Counted from the first letter of the stretch, positions 25,840-35,475 are shown. The stretch is DNA of 48,611 nucleotides from Cryomorphaceae bacterium (GCA_016124575.1 WGNM01000041.1:1-48611); one strand, 5' to 3'. The notes: a model not told the origin generated them from the letters alone. A program made the numbers and translations.

Positions 25840-26751
25840 ATGATGAAAATTGAGAAAATAAGAGAACTATCCGGACATGCGGGTCCAATTTACCGCATGT
25901 GTTTTGGGCGTTCTGAAAATCATTTACTCACTGCATCTGGCGACTGTTTCGTTGCCGAGTGGGATTTCAACCATGGCGTTGCATCTCCATTTTCGATCAA
26001 GCTCGAACATCCGTGCATCGCACTGCTTTACTTGCAGGAACTAAACACCCTAATTTGCGGCACAATTACCGGTGGCATGCACGTCGTAAACCTCAATCTG
26101 AAAAAAGAAGAAAAGCTTTTGAAGGTGCACGAAGATGGACTTTTTGCACTTTGTTATATTGCTGAAGAAAAGTGGGTTATTGCAGGCGGCGGACAAGGAT
26201 TCATAAGTGTTTGGAATGCTGAGACATGGGAATTGGTCAGACATTTTAAAATCGCACAAGGAAAGATCAGGCACATTCGGAAAGCCAAAGGCCGCATAGT
26301 TGTTTCTTCCGCAGACGGCACTGTTAGCATCCTCGATCTTCCTTGGCTCAACCTACTAGCAACGATTGAAGCGCACGAAGGTGGTGCATTGTGCACAATA
26401 GACCATCCAACAAAACCAGTCATGATTAGCGGAGGAAAAGATGGTTATCTGCGTTTGTGGCATCACCACGACAACAGACTTGTGATGGAAATTCCTGCCC
26501 ACAATTTTGGCATCTACGACCTCGTCATCTCTCCCGATAAATCACTGTTAGCATCTGCAAGTAGAGATAAATCGGTGAAGATTTGGGACCTGAATGACCT
26601 CACTCCATTGGATAAAATTGCGCGACCGAAATACGAAGCACACACCCATTCAGTGAACACTTTACTTTGGAACGACAATCCACAAATGCTCATTTCTGCC
26701 GGTGATGACCGAAAGATAAAAAGCTGGAAAATTTCAATGCAAATACCGTAA
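25840..26751 (+). CDS. WD40-repeat protein
   Basis: About seven WD40 repeats fill the 303 residues, for example LSGHAGPIYRMCFGRSENHL, SGGKDGYLRLW, SASRDKSVKIWDL and SAGDDRKIKSWKI, enough for one beta-propeller. There is no signal peptide, so it is cytoplasmic and probably a protein-binding scaffold. ATG 25840 or the next codon, ATG 25843, can be the start. The middle repeats are weak, as is common. No partner can be deduced from the neighbours. Confidence 0.9.
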   Translation: MMKIEKIRELSGHAGPIYRMCFGRSENHLLTASGDCFVAEWDFNHGVASPFSIKLEHPCIALLYLQELNTLICGTITGGMHVVNLNLKKEEKLLKVHEDGLFALCYIAEEKWVIAGGGQGFISVWNAETWELVRHFKIAQGKIRHIRKAKGRIVVSSADGTVSILDLPWLNLLATIEAHEGGALCTIDHPTKPVMISGGKDGYLRLWHHHDNRLVMEIPAHNFGIYDLVISPDKSLLASASRDKSVKIWDLNDLTPLDKIARPKYEAHTHSVNTLLWNDNPQMLISAGDDRKIKSWKISMQIP

Positions 26752-26782
26752 AAGGGGTACTTTCAGAAGGACATAGAGCGTG

Positions 26783-26790
26783 TATATTTG
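26783..26790 (+). promoter_or_regulatory. -7 box of the iron importer operon
   Basis: TATATTTG, an exact match, 16 nt before ATG 26807. The -33 position has TTTC with 18-nt spacing, which is weak. Confidence 0.45.
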
Positions 26791-26806
26791 CACGAAACTT
26801 CGGAAA

Positions 26807-27835
26807 ATGAGATACCTTTTTATAGCATTCACGCTTTTGCTTGCTGCTTGCACCAGCCCTACAGCTCCAGAGCAAACTACTGTTCAAGAAGTTAACGTTT
26901 ACAGCCACCGTCATTATGACATCGACCAAGCCCTTTTCGAACAGTTCACGAAAGAAACAGGAATCACAGTAAATGTAGTTAACGCCTCTGCCGATGAACT
27001 ACTTGTTCGCATGCAAACGGAAGGTGAGAATTGTCCGGCTGACCTGCTCATCACTTCTGACGCTGGTCGTTTAGTTCGCGCCGCAGATATGAACTTGTTG
27101 CAAGCTTCAAATTCAGAAATCGTTAATCAAACTGTCGCTTCATATTTGCGGTCGGTCGACAATTTATGGACGGCTCTTACTGTTCGAGCACGCGTGCTTG
27201 CTTACGCTCCTGAGCGGGTTGATACCAGTTTACTACGCACCTATGAAGACCTCGCCAGCCCAATTTGGAAGGGAAAAGTACTTACCCGCTCTTCAACCAA
27301 CATCTACAACCAATCGTTGCTTGCCTCTATTATTGCCAACGATGGCGATTCAATGGCCATTGCTTGGGCTGCAGGTGTAAAGGCCAATTTTGCGAGAGAC
27401 CCGCAAGGCAACGACAGAGATCAAGTAAAAGCCATCGCCGCTGGAGAAGGTGATATCGCTATCGTGAATACATACTATGTTGGTAAAATGTTGACTTCTG
27501 ACAATCCTGCAGAGCGCGAGGCGGCTGAAGCAGTGAAGCTTTTGTTTCCAAATCAGCATGACCGCGGGACACACATTAATATCTCGGGAGCAGGCATTGC
27601 GAAATACGCACCAAATAAAGACAATGCGTTGAAATTGATAGAGTTCTTGCTGCGCAAGGATGTCCAACAACAATTCGCCGACGCCAACTACGAGTTCCCT
27701 GTCAACAAAGAAGCCGCGGCTTCAGATTTATTGAAGAACATGGGGTCTTTCACCGAAGACCGACTGCCTCTTGAAAATTTAGGAGAGTTAAATGCGCGAT
27801 CAGTAGAGATTTATAACGAAGTTGGCTGGAACTGA
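26807..27835 (+). CDS. Iron(III) ABC transporter substrate-binding lipoprotein
   Basis: FbpA/FutA-like ferric-iron-binding protein. Lipoprotein signal MRYLFIAFTLLLAAC places it on the membrane. NVYSHRHYDIDQALFEQFTK is the typical start of the mature fold, and IVNTYYVGKM carries the paired tyrosines that bind Fe(III) in this family. 342 aa is normal. ATG 26807 is chosen so that the lipobox follows at the right distance. It is the first gene of a four-gene run with permease, ATPase and a TPR protein. Likely iron-regulated, though I found no clear Fur site. Confidence 0.93.
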   Translation: MRYLFIAFTLLLAACTSPTAPEQTTVQEVNVYSHRHYDIDQALFEQFTKETGITVNVVNASADELLVRMQTEGENCPADLLITSDAGRLVRAADMNLLQASNSEIVNQTVASYLRSVDNLWTALTVRARVLAYAPERVDTSLLRTYEDLASPIWKGKVLTRSSTNIYNQSLLASIIANDGDSMAIAWAAGVKANFARDPQGNDRDQVKAIAAGEGDIAIVNTYYVGKMLTSDNPAEREAAEAVKLLFPNQHDRGTHINISGAGIAKYAPNKDNALKLIEFLLRKDVQQQFADANYEFPVNKEAAASDLLKNMGSFTEDRLPLENLGELNARSVEIYNEVGWN

Positions 27836-29444
27836 TGCTCCATATTCTGGACTAGGTAAGCCTGGTTTTTTGCGCGTGCGGCGCGGCGGTTGGCTCATTT
27901 TGGCAACCCTAATCGCAGCACTTGTCCTTGTACCTTTACTTCTTCTATTCACCAGCATCGCTGCCGATGGCGGCAGTTTCGACCAGCTTTCGAATACGCA
28001 GCTCCCCCGCTATGCAATCAACACATTGACGCTTGTGGCGGGTGTTGGTTTGAGCACCTTGTTTTTAGGCACCAGTCTGGCCTTGCTTACTTCGTTGTAT
28101 CGCTTTCCTGGCGCTAAATTCTTCCGCCTAGCACTCCTACTGCCCCTCGCCTTTCCGGCATACATAGCAGCTTATGTATATGCCGGTATTTTCGAGTATT
28201 CAGGCCCATTGCACCTGATAGGTCGACATTTCGGTAAAAATGATTTGTACGCGAATATTTTGGGCATGCCCGGACTCATAGCGGTGCTATCACTTGTTTT
28301 ATACCCGTATGTCTTCGCCACCACGCGCGTAGCCATAGAAAGCAGGTACACCAGCTACCTCGAAAGTGCTCGTTCTCTCGGGTTAGAGCGCAATGCGCTG
28401 ATTCGAAAAGTCTTATTGCCGTTGCTACGTCCTGCAATTGCTGGCGGGGTGTTCCTCGTTATGATGGAGGTTTTGAACGACTACGGAGCCATGAAATACT
28501 TCGGAATACCAACCTTTACTACTGGCATTTTTACTGCTTGGTTTTCAATGGGTGATTTGGGGTCTGCAGTTCGGCTTGCCATGTATTTGTTCATCATAGT
28601 GGTGATGCTTGGCCTGTTAGAATCATGGTACAATCGTCGGAATAAGGTTTCAGAGTCTCATCGGTCACGTCCGCTTGAAAAACGACAATTACAAGGCGTA
28701 AAAGCCTTTCTAGCAACAAGTTACGCATGCGGGATCTTTTTCATAGCCTTCATAGCACCTGTGGCATATCTGTTCTACCTCTTGAGCATAGCAGATTCAT
28801 CGCACGCCATTGCCGAATGGCCAAAACTGGCAGGAAGCTCATTGCTTTGTGCTCTTGGCGGAGCCGCGCTGGTGTTGTTGGTTGTCGTCGTTACACAGTT
28901 TGTTCGACAGCTTGTAAAATCGAAATACGGCTTTTGGGTTGGGAAGAGCATCGCCGTTGGATACACCATTCCAGGGGCCATTATCGCTATTGGCGTGATG
29001 CTTTTTTCCCGCTTGGTAGACAATACATTCAACCAAGGAATGATTGTGGCGGGATCGTTTTTGGCACTCTTATTTGCATACGCTGTTAGGTTCGCAGGGG
29101 TGGCATATCAGCCGTTACATGCTGAAAGTGAGAAGCAAAGTGGTAGGTTGTTTGAGGCTGGACAATCGGTAGGACTATCAGCGAAAAATTTGTTGGTTAA
29201 AATCTTCCTCCCTTTATCAAGAAAAGGCATCCTCTTGGCAACCACACTGGTTGTCATCGACATTTTCAAGGAACTCCCTCTAACCCTAATTCTACGTCCG
29301 TTCAACTTCAACACCCTGGCAACAAAAGCCTTTGAATATGCAGACGATGAAATGATTACACGTGCTGCTTTGCCCGCATTATCGGTAGTGATAGTAGGAT
29401 TGATTCCCGTACTTTTGTTGCACCGAATCCTGAGATCACGATGA
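27822..29444 (+). CDS. Iron(III) ABC transporter permease
   Basis: FbpB-type fused permease of 540 aa with about 12 membrane segments and two EAA-like loops for the ATPase: [20 protein letters not shown] and [20 protein letters not shown]. It starts with TTG inside the 3' end of the binding-protein gene (14-base overlap); no ATG gives a better N-terminus. It overlaps the ATPase gene by ATGA. Together the three proteins import ferric iron into the cytoplasm. Confidence 0.93.
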   Translation: MAGTDAPYSGLGKPGFLRVRRGGWLILATLIAALVLVPLLLLFTSIAADGGSFDQLSNTQLPRYAINTLTLVAGVGLSTLFLGTSLALLTSLYRFPGAKFFRLALLLPLAFPAYIAAYVYAGIFEYSGPLHLIGRHFGKNDLYANILGMPGLIAVLSLVLYPYVFATTRVAIESRYTSYLESARSLGLERNALIRKVLLPLLRPAIAGGVFLVMMEVLNDYGAMKYFGIPTFTTGIFTAWFSMGDLGSAVRLAMYLFIIVVMLGLLESWYNRRNKVSESHRSRPLEKRQLQGVKAFLATSYACGIFFIAFIAPVAYLFYLLSIADSSHAIAEWPKLAGSSLLCALGGAALVLLVVVVTQFVRQLVKSKYGFWVGKSIAVGYTIPGAIIAIGVMLFSRLVDNTFNQGMIVAGSFLALLFAYAVRFAGVAYQPLHAESEKQSGRLFEAGQSVGLSAKNLLVKIFLPLSRKGILLATTLVVIDIFKELPLTLILRPFNFNTLATKAFEYADDEMITRAALPALSVVIVGLIPVLLLHRILRSR

Positions 29445-30379
29445 ACCATTTTCTAACTGTAAAGGGAGTTTCAAAATCATTCAGCAACGCTAGTGTCCTG
29501 TCTGATTGCTCTTTTACAGCCGAAAAAGGAGAGCTGATTTCACTGCTGGGTGAAAGTGGAAGCGGGAAAACAACCTTGTTGCGCATCATCGCAGGATTTG
29601 AAAACCCCGATGCCGGTGAAGTGAATATGAATGGCCGATTGCTGTGCAATGCAAACTATGCCATGATGCCCGAGCATAGATATGTCGGACTCGTTTTCCA
29701 AGATTATGCGCTGTTCCCGCATCTGAATGTCAAAAAGAACATCGAATTGGGAATGAAAACCAATTTGAAAACTTCAGTTTTCCTGAATATGGTCGGATTG
29801 GAGGGGTTGGAAAAACGAAAACCGCATGAGCTCAGCGGCGGACAACAGCAACGTGTCGCTATAGCCCGATCATTGGCTGCATCGCCGCAACTCTTGCTGC
29901 TCGATGAGCCCTTCTCTAATATCGATGAATCGCTGAAGTTCAATTTCAGGAGAGAGCTGAGAGAGTTGCTCAAAAGTCAAGACATCCCGTCTGTATTTGT
30001 AACACACGACACGAAAGATGCGCTGGCCATCGCTGATAAAATCATCATCTTAAAAGATGGAGAAGTAAGGCAAATAGGAACCCCTGAAGACATCTACCTT
30101 CGTCCGGCCGATACCTATGTCGCCGGTTTGCTTGGCACCTTCAATATCGTTTCAGAAACAGCCGACACTGCCAACATCATTCGATCTGAACATACGCGTA
30201 TCACAGCGGGTAGTGAGTATGAGGTAACATCCTCCATGTATCAAGGACGTTCGTATCTTGTCCATTTGAAGCGCAACGACATTCATTTCAATGTTAGCTC
30301 CGACACCCCGATGAACATTGGCTCACATGTCGGACTTCATTTCACTGAAGATCATATACTTACCGTATTAAAACGATGA
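29441..30379 (+). CDS. Iron(III) ABC transporter ATP-binding protein
   Basis: Walker [10 protein letters not shown] (37-45), Q loop [10 protein letters not shown], signature [14 protein letters not shown], Walker [13 protein letters not shown] and the H loop VFVTHD are all present. The C-terminal 80 residues form a regulatory TOBE-like extension, as in FbpC and other CUT1-like ATPases. 312 aa is slightly short of the 350 typical for FbpC. Start and stop both overlap neighbours by four bases. It energises the permease encoded just upstream. Confidence 0.94.
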   Translation: MNHFLTVKGVSKSFSNASVLSDCSFTAEKGELISLLGESGSGKTTLLRIIAGFENPDAGEVNMNGRLLCNANYAMMPEHRYVGLVFQDYALFPHLNVKKNIELGMKTNLKTSVFLNMVGLEGLEKRKPHELSGGQQQRVAIARSLAASPQLLLLDEPFSNIDESLKFNFRRELRELLKSQDIPSVFVTHDTKDALAIADKIIILKDGEVRQIGTPEDIYLRPADTYVAGLLGTFNIVSETADTANIIRSEHTRITAGSEYEVTSSMYQGRSYLVHLKRNDIHFNVSSDTPMNIGSHVGLHFTEDHILTVLKR

Positions 30380-30675
30380 GTAGGATTGCTCAAATACAAC
30401 AGATGTTGGCAGAAGATCCATCTGATCAATTCTTGCAATATGCCCTTGCCCTCGAGTTTATAAAAATAGGTGAAAGACAAGCCGCAGTAGAAGCTTTGGA
30501 GCATCTATCAGACGATTATTTACCGAAGTACTATCAGTTAGGTAAACTGCTTGAAGAAGATGAGAAAATCGACCAAGCCATCGAAGTTTACAAGCATGGT
30601 GTGGCATTGGCGCGAAAAACGGGCGACTTAAAAACTGCCAATGAACTGGCCGAAGCGATTTGGATGCTCGATTAG
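30376..30675 (+). CDS. Small TPR protein
   Basis: 99 aa made of about two and a half tetratricopeptide helix pairs: [40 protein letters not shown] and [20 protein letters not shown]. No signal peptide, so cytoplasmic. The ATGA overlap with the iron-transport ATPase makes it part of that transcript, although such small TPR proteins occur next to unrelated genes. It ends by overlapping the stop codon of the convergent lipoprotein gene. Confidence 0.85.
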   Translation: MSRIAQIQQMLAEDPSDQFLQYALALEFIKIGERQAAVEALEHLSDDYLPKYYQLGKLLEEDEKIDQAIEVYKHGVALARKTGDLKTANELAEAIWMLD

Positions 30676-31406
30676 TCGATAATTATAGCAAAGGTTCGCG
30701 TGCTAGCAGTTGAACCATTCGACACGTAAATAGATAAAATTCCCGTACCCGACATTTCCGATGGCACTGTTGCTGGATAAAAATCAAGACCAACCATGCT
30801 GCTTGAAGGGTCTGCCGAGATCACCGCACTGTCGTTTACTGAAACAATATAAGACGAAAATATTCCGCCTCCATTAATCATCCCTTGCATCTCCAAAGGC
30901 TGTCCTGCCTGCAGTTGAATCGGTAAAGCTGATTGTCCGTTGATCGATGAAACATCAATGTATGGCAACAAACCGTTTTGCACATCGATAAAAAACTCGA
31001 ACGTTTCCGACTCATTTCCCCGCGCATCGATGGCGTTTATAGAAACCAAGTGCTTTCCACGCGCACTGTCGGGAGCCAGTAACGTAAAAGTTTGTGACGT
31101 GTTGTCACCGTTCAATTCAACCAATTTGAAAGCATTCCAATCACCTTCTGTCCAAGAAAAAAAACCGTCCAAATCATCGGCAGGTTTTACCATCATGATC
31201 GCTTGATTCAATTCCTGATCATCAGAAAAAGCCATTTCGATCGAAACAATACCTCCAGCTACGGTAGGCACAATTTCATTCGCAGAAACATTGACCCCAC
31301 TAACTGCAGGCGGTGTTTCATCGTATCCCTTTCCACATCCGCCGAGTAAGGCGAAAAAAACGAAAAGTAACAGACTACCAAATAATCGATTCCATGTTAT
31401 GTTCAT
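30672..31406 (-). CDS. Lipoprotein with Ig-like beta domains
   Basis: Lipoprotein signal MNITWNRLFGSLLLFVFFALLG ending in C (lipobox LGGC). About two beta-sandwich domains follow; ETPPAVSGVNVSANEIVPTV and LVSINAIDARGNESETFEFFID look like DUF4625 or Ig-type folds that decorate the outer membrane. ATG 31406 is chosen for the signal; it lies inside the 3' end of ung (32-base overlap), so the two genes are translationally linked. Role unknown. Confidence 0.75.
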   Translation of the reverse strand: MNITWNRLFGSLLLFVFFALLGGCGKGYDETPPAVSGVNVSANEIVPTVAGGIVSIEMAFSDDQELNQAIMMVKPADDLDGFFSWTEGDWNAFKLVELNGDNTSQTFTLLAPDSARGKHLVSINAIDARGNESETFEFFIDVQNGLLPYIDVSSINGQSALPIQLQAGQPLEMQGMINGGGIFSSYIVSVNDSAVISADPSSSMVGLDFYPATVPSEMSGTGILSIYVSNGSTASTRTFAIIID

Positions 31407-32037
31407 TGAGCCAGCGATTGGTTTTACTGAATGGTTTTGAGCCAAAAAAGCCGCGATAAGACGACAACGGTGATGGATGAGGTGCCTTGAGGATCAAGTG
31501 TTTCGAAGCATCAATAAGGGCCTCTTTTTTCTGAGCAAAGCTGCCCCAAAGTATAAATACCACATGATCTTTGTGCAGGCTCACGGCCTGGATGGCAGCA
31601 TCTGTAAAGCGCTCCCACCCTTTTCCTGCGTGCGAAGCCGATTCACCTTCTCGCACTGTGAGCGTTGAATTTAAAAGCAACACTCCCTGCTCTGCCCAGC
31701 GAGTAAGATCTCCACTTTCAGGTTTTCGTGTGCCTATATCTTCTTGCGCTTCTTTGAGAATATTCTCCAAAGATGGCGGAAAAGGAACACCCCGCGGAAC
31801 CGAAAACGAAAGTCCTTGCGCCTGTCCCGGCCGGATGTACGGATCTTGTCCGAGAATAACCACCTTCACATGGTCTATCGCACAAATATCGAATGCATTA
31901 AAAATCAACGAAGCCGGCGGAAAACAGCGAGTAGCGGAATACTCTTGCTTCACAAAATCTGTGAGCCGTTTGAAGTACGGTGCTTCGAACTCATCGGCAA
32001 GCATGTATTTCCATGATGATTCAATGCGGACAACCAT
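31375..32037 (-). CDS. ung: Uracil-DNA glycosylase, family 1
   Basis: Removes uracil from DNA as the first step of base excision repair. Catalytic D65 lies in GQDPYIRPGQAQGLSFSV, LLNSTLTV is the uracil-binding motif, and APHPSPLS holds the second catalytic histidine. Two positions in motif A differ from the usual GQDPYHxPGQAHG: I68 for His and Q74 for His. Length 220 aa is normal. A TAACTTCG box ends 4 nt before the ATG. A possible 28-aa frame lies upstream on the same strand. Confidence 0.95.
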   Translation of the reverse strand: MVVRIESSWKYMLADEFEAPYFKRLTDFVKQEYSATRCFPPASLIFNAFDICAIDHVKVVILGQDPYIRPGQAQGLSFSVPRGVPFPPSLENILKEAQEDIGTRKPESGDLTRWAEQGVLLLNSTLTVREGESASHAGKGWERFTDAAIQAVSLHKDHVVFILWGSFAQKKEALIDASKHLILKAPHPSPLSSYRGFFGSKPFSKTNRWLNEHNMESIIW

Positions 32038-32041
32038 AAAG

Positions 32042-32049
32042 CGAAGTTA
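32042..32049 (-). promoter_or_regulatory. Candidate -7 box of ung (TTCG variant)
   Basis: TAACTTCG ends 4 nt before the ung ATG, implying a leaderless mRNA. One mismatch from TAnnTTTG. Confidence 0.35.
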
Positions 32050-32113
32050 CTTTTTTTAGATCTGAATTGTCTTCTTGGTTTGTTTCTGACTCTAATTCCA
32101 GATGGTCAGATGT

Positions 32114-32200
32114 TTATATATCGTAATCTTCACCGTCGTCAAATCCCATAATAAAACCTGAAATTATCTGTAATACCCTAGCTGTCAGATAGTAATACAT
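32114..32200 (-). CDS. Possible 28-aa protein upstream of ung
   Basis: ATG 32200 to TAA 32114 reads MYYYLTARVLQIISGFIMGF and ends DDGEDYDI. An amphipathic or membrane-like helix followed by a sharply acidic tail looks coding rather than random, and this 290-bp gap has no other gene. It may instead be a remnant of a larger protein: an in-frame TAG lies just upstream. No family recognised. Confidence 0.35.
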   Translation of the reverse strand: MYYYLTARVLQIISGFIMGFDDGEDYDI

Positions 32201-32270
32201 AAATGACTAGTCAACACCCTAAAACTGTTTTAAAGACGTTGATAAAGTAATTGCAAACTATTGCTTTCAA

Positions 32271-32303
32271 CTTGGTTATTTGTTAATCATGTGAGTACCT
32301 TTG
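32271..32303 (+). promoter_or_regulatory. Promoter of the helicase gene
   Basis: CTTG (32271-32274), 21-nt spacer, TACCTTTG (32296-32303): an exact Bacteroidota -7 box with a good -33 element, 25 nt before ATG 32329. Confidence 0.65.
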
Positions 32304-32328
32304 CAAATCAATTTTTTCGGCAGATCGC

Positions 32329-33846
32329 ATGATCAATCCACTCTTAGAAAGGCTAGAAAGAAGCGAAGGCAAGAAGCTTTACGGTTATCAACTTGATTCC
32401 ATCGATACTATATTCGATAGATTCAGCAAAAACCCTGCGAACTACAATTTGCTTTTCCAATTGCCTACTGGTGGTGGTAAGACTGTTATTTTCGCCGAAC
32501 TCGCCAAGCGCTTTATTCTCGAAACACACAAAAAGGTACTTATTCTTACCCACCGCATTGAGCTGCTAGCACAAACAAGCAGGATGCTCAACGACATTGG
32601 GGTGAACAATAAAATCATCAACAGCAAAATAAAAGATTTGCCCGATGAGCACGAGCACCTTTGTTTTGTAGCGATGGTTGAAACGCTCAACAACCGTTTG
32701 AGCGATGAGAAGATGGAGCTCGAAAACCTCGGATTGGTAATCATAGATGAGGCTCACTACAACTCATTCAGAAAGCTCTTTAAGTTTTTCGAAGATCAAA
32801 TTATCTTAGGTGTTACGGCCACACCACTGAGCTCTAACATCAAGTTGCCGCTTAAAGACAATTACCAAGAACTCATCGTAGGTGAATCGATTCAATCGCT
32901 GATAAAGAAGGGATTCCTTTCGCAAGGCAATACATACAGCTACGATGTTAACCTCCGTTCTCTGAAAATAGGCATCAACGGCGACTACACGGTGAGCTCG
33001 TCAGAACGTTTATACGGCAATTTTTTCATGCAAGAGAAACTGCTCTATGCTTATGAAGAAAAAGCGAAAGGTTCGAAGACATTGATTTTTAACAACGGAA
33101 TTGCAACGAGCAAACAGGTATATGCTCTTTTCAAAGAGGCTGGTCACGAGATCATGCACCTCGACAATACGCACTCCGAAAAAGAACGCGCCGATATTCT
33201 TGAATGGTTTCACACGAAAAAAGATGCAATTCTCACTTCGGTAAGTATCCTTACAACCGGATTCGATGAGCCTGAGGTCTCAACGGTCATCTTAAACCGT
33301 GCTACGAAGTCGCTTACGCTCTATCACCAAATGATAGGTCGCGGCTCTCGTGTTCTGCCGAGCAAAAAAGAATTCAACATCATAGATCTGGGCAACAATG
33401 CACGCAGATTTGGTTTGTGGGAGAATCATATCAACTGGCAAGACATTTTCAGAAACCCGAATTCATTCATCGATGGGTTATACTCGGATGAAGAAATCGA
33501 GAAAGAATTTGTCTACGATATGCCTGAAGAAGTCCGAGTGCGCTTCTTAAACTCTGTCATTGGTGAGTTCGATATAAAAGAAGAATACCACAATGTCATG
33601 AAGGCTGGCGGCAAAGCCCGCGATGTTATTCAACTGTCTATCAACGAACATACCCTCATGGTTGTTGAAAACGGTGAAGACTTGTTGGAGGCGCTTGAAC
33701 TCATAAAACTGCTTGATAAAGACATCGAGTTCCGCATCAAACAATACAGCTACTGCATTTCAAAAACCACCGAGAGCTACCTTACGTGGCTTCAAACGGA
33801 ATACCGCAGAAAGTTGGAATTTGCGGTTCGCCAGCACTATTTCTAA
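32329..33846 (+). CDS. SSL2-type DEAH-box helicase
   Basis: Superfamily 2 helicase of 505 aa. Motif I PTGGGKT, motif Ia LTHRIELL, motif II IIDEAHYN, motif III VTATP, and the C-terminal motifs IV-VI (TLIFNNGI, SILTTGFDEP, QMIGRGSR) are present. The order and spacing match SSL2/RAD25-like proteins such as those found in phage defence or DNA repair, but no nuclease or methylase partner lies nearby, so a general ATP-driven nucleic-acid role is all that can be said. The C-terminal 120 residues are family-specific. Good promoter upstream. Confidence 0.88.
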   Translation: MINPLLERLERSEGKKLYGYQLDSIDTIFDRFSKNPANYNLLFQLPTGGGKTVIFAELAKRFILETHKKVLILTHRIELLAQTSRMLNDIGVNNKIINSKIKDLPDEHEHLCFVAMVETLNNRLSDEKMELENLGLVIIDEAHYNSFRKLFKFFEDQIILGVTATPLSSNIKLPLKDNYQELIVGESIQSLIKKGFLSQGNTYSYDVNLRSLKIGINGDYTVSSSERLYGNFFMQEKLLYAYEEKAKGSKTLIFNNGIATSKQVYALFKEAGHEIMHLDNTHSEKERADILEWFHTKKDAILTSVSILTTGFDEPEVSTVILNRATKSLTLYHQMIGRGSRVLPSKKEFNIIDLGNNARRFGLWENHINWQDIFRNPNSFIDGLYSDEEIEKEFVYDMPEEVRVRFLNSVIGEFDIKEEYHNVMKAGGKARDVIQLSINEHTLMVVENGEDLLEALELIKLLDKDIEFRIKQYSYCISKTTESYLTWLQTEYRRKLEFAVRQHYF

Positions 33847-33976
33847 TTCGTCTTTCGCTTCTCAAACTCAGTCTACATTTCACCACTATTGGTCGAGTTG
33901 TTCAAAACTCTTGTCCTACTTTTTGCAATTTCTTGGTCGATGTCTGCTACTTTGGTATAACCTGAAAGCGAAAACC

Positions 33977-34405
33977 ATGAAGATAAAGACTGCAAATATA
34001 TTTCAAGTTTTCAACGTCAATGCTCGTCCTGCCGATGTGTACGACTTGCTAATGACATCTGAAAAACACGGTGCCTTTACCCAAAAATCGGCTGAAATCA
34101 ACCCTGTTGAAGGGGGCGCTTTCGCATTTTGTAACCGCAACCACACAGGATACTTTTTGAAACTTGTGAAGAATAAGCAGATGGTGTTAGCGTGGACGCA
34201 TCGTAAGTTTCCGCGCGGACATTTCTCTATTGTAGACATCACCCTTGAGCGCACAGAGAACGGGACAACCTGTGTAACGTTAAATCACATCGGAGTACCT
34301 GAAACTTGCGACGGTTGGCTGACAGAAGCTTGGCGCAAAACGTATTGGGAACCAATGCAAACCTATGTCGCTACGCCTGCTAAAGAAGCGCTCGAAATGG
34401 TATAA
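33977..34405 (+). CDS. SRPBCC (AHSA1-type) domain protein
   Basis: 142 aa forming one START/Bet v1-like fold: VNARPADVYDLLMTSEKHGAF at the N-terminus, EGGAFAFCNRNHTGYFLKLV, then CDGWLTEAWRKTYWEPMQ in the C-terminal helix. Such proteins bind hydrophobic ligands or act with Hsp90. ATG 33977 (MKIKTANIFQ) is the natural start; the open frame upstream overlaps the helicase gene in another frame and is not coding. It converges with tsaD, 6 bp apart. Confidence 0.85.
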   Translation: MKIKTANIFQVFNVNARPADVYDLLMTSEKHGAFTQKSAEINPVEGGAFAFCNRNHTGYFLKLVKNKQMVLAWTHRKFPRGHFSIVDITLERTENGTTCVTLNHIGVPETCDGWLTEAWRKTYWEPMQTYVATPAKEALEMV

Positions 34406-34411
34406 TCATTT

Positions 34412-35449
34412 CTACTTGGTGCCAAATTCCCATCGCGCCAGCGGCGCGGATGAGAACTCACCGAAAACTCCTGCTTCAAATAAAAATTGTCCGGCTATTC
34501 CTATCATGGCCGCATTGTCTGTACAGTAAGAAAACGGCGGGATAAAAACGCTCGCGCCTGTCTGTTCGCCCAGCTCTATAAATGCTGCACGCAAGGCGCT
34601 ATTGGCGCTCACCCCTCCCGCCAAGGCGATTTGTTTGACATTCGTCATCGACATCGCTTCTCTGGTTTTGTCGACCAAAATCTCAACAATTGTCGATTGA
34701 ATGCTCGCGCAAATATCATTCAGGTTCTCCTGTACAAATCTCGGGTTCTGCTGCATCTCTTTTTGCAAGAAATACAAAACACCTGTCTTTAATCCACTGA
34801 AGCTGAAACCCAAGCCCTCAACTTTTGGCTTTGAAAACTGAAAGCGCTTGGGGTCTCCTAGTTTGGCAAACTTATCAATCAAAGGACCTCCCGGATAAGG
34901 CAACCCAAGCAGTTTAGCTGTCTTGTCGAAAGCCTCGCCAGCAGCATCGTCCAACGTCTGACCCAATATCCTCATGGTTTCCGCACTCTCTGCCAAAACA
35001 AGTTGTGTATGTCCACCCGAAACGGTCAAACATAAAAATGGAAATACCGGGTTCTTTTGACCATCCATTGCGATGCAATGCGCGAGTATATGAGCCTTCA
35101 TGTGGTGAACTTCTAGCAAGGGTATACCGAGTGCAATCGACAAACTTTTCGCAAACGAATTGGCCACCAAAAGCGAACCCAATAAACCTGGCCCACGCGT
35201 GTAAGCAACAGCTTCAAGGTCTTTTTTATCTACGCCAGCATTTCGCAACGCCAACTCTACAACAGGAACTATGCTTTTCTGGTGTTCCCTGCTCGCCAAT
35301 TCAGGCACCACACCGCCATATTGCGCGTGGATTTCTTGAGAAGAAACAACGTTTGAAAGTACAGTGTTGCCGCGCAATACAGCAGCGCTCGTGTCGTCAC
35401 AACTTGATTCTATTGCAAGAATTAATCTCTCTTTAGCGAAGTAGTCCAA
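34412..35449 (-). CDS. tsaD: tRNA threonylcarbamoyladenosine transferase TsaD
   Basis: Catalytic subunit that makes t6A at position 37 of ANN-decoding tRNAs. AIESSCDDTSAAVL opens the ASKHA fold; HHMKAHILAH carries the metal-binding histidines; SGGHTQLVL, GGVSANSALR and CTDNAAMIG are conserved. 345 aa is typical. It starts with TTG at 35449. The last codons overlap a 21-bp palindromic repeat (34433-34453) also found at 44749-44769, so the C-terminal SSAPLAR comes from that repeat. Confidence 0.96.
   Translation of the reverse strand: MDYFAKERLILAIESSCDDTSAAVLRGNTVLSNVVSSQEIHAQYGGVVPELASREHQKSIVPVVELALRNAGVDKKDLEAVAYTRGPGLLGSLLVANSFAKSLSIALGIPLLEVHHMKAHILAHCIAMDGQKNPVFPFLCLTVSGGHTQLVLAESAETMRILGQTLDDAAGEAFDKTAKLLGLPYPGGPLIDKFAKLGDPKRFQFSKPKVEGLGFSFSGLKTGVLYFLQKEMQQNPRFVQENLNDICASIQSTIVEILVDKTREAMSMTNVKQIALAGGVSANSALRAAFIELGEQTGASVFIPPFSYCTDNAAMIGIAGQFLFEAGVFGEFSSAPLARWEFGTK
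34433..34453. repeat. 21-bp palindromic repeat, copy A (in tsaD)
   Basis: Core CGCGCCAGCGGCGCG, a 6-bp perfect hairpin with a 3-nt loop. Identical over 21 bp to 44749-44769, and 18 of 21 bp match the reverse complement at 7114-7134. Confidence 0.8.
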
Positions 35450-35467
35450 AAGGCTTGAAATTTGCTA

Positions 35468-35475
35468 CAAAGGTA
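35468..35475 (-). promoter_or_regulatory. -7 box of tsaD
   Basis: TACCTTTG on the minus strand, exact, 18 nt before the TTG start, inside a small inverted repeat (GCTAC/GTAGC). No -33 TTG seen. Confidence 0.5.

Noticed and set aside
32329-33846. Anti-phage defence system around the helicase
   Set aside because: No nuclease, methylase or other defence partner is nearby; ung and an SRPBCC protein flank it.
33713-33976. Longer SRPBCC protein starting at 33713
   Set aside because: The extension overlaps the helicase gene in another frame, has no domain character, and ATG 33977 gives a normal AHSA1 start.
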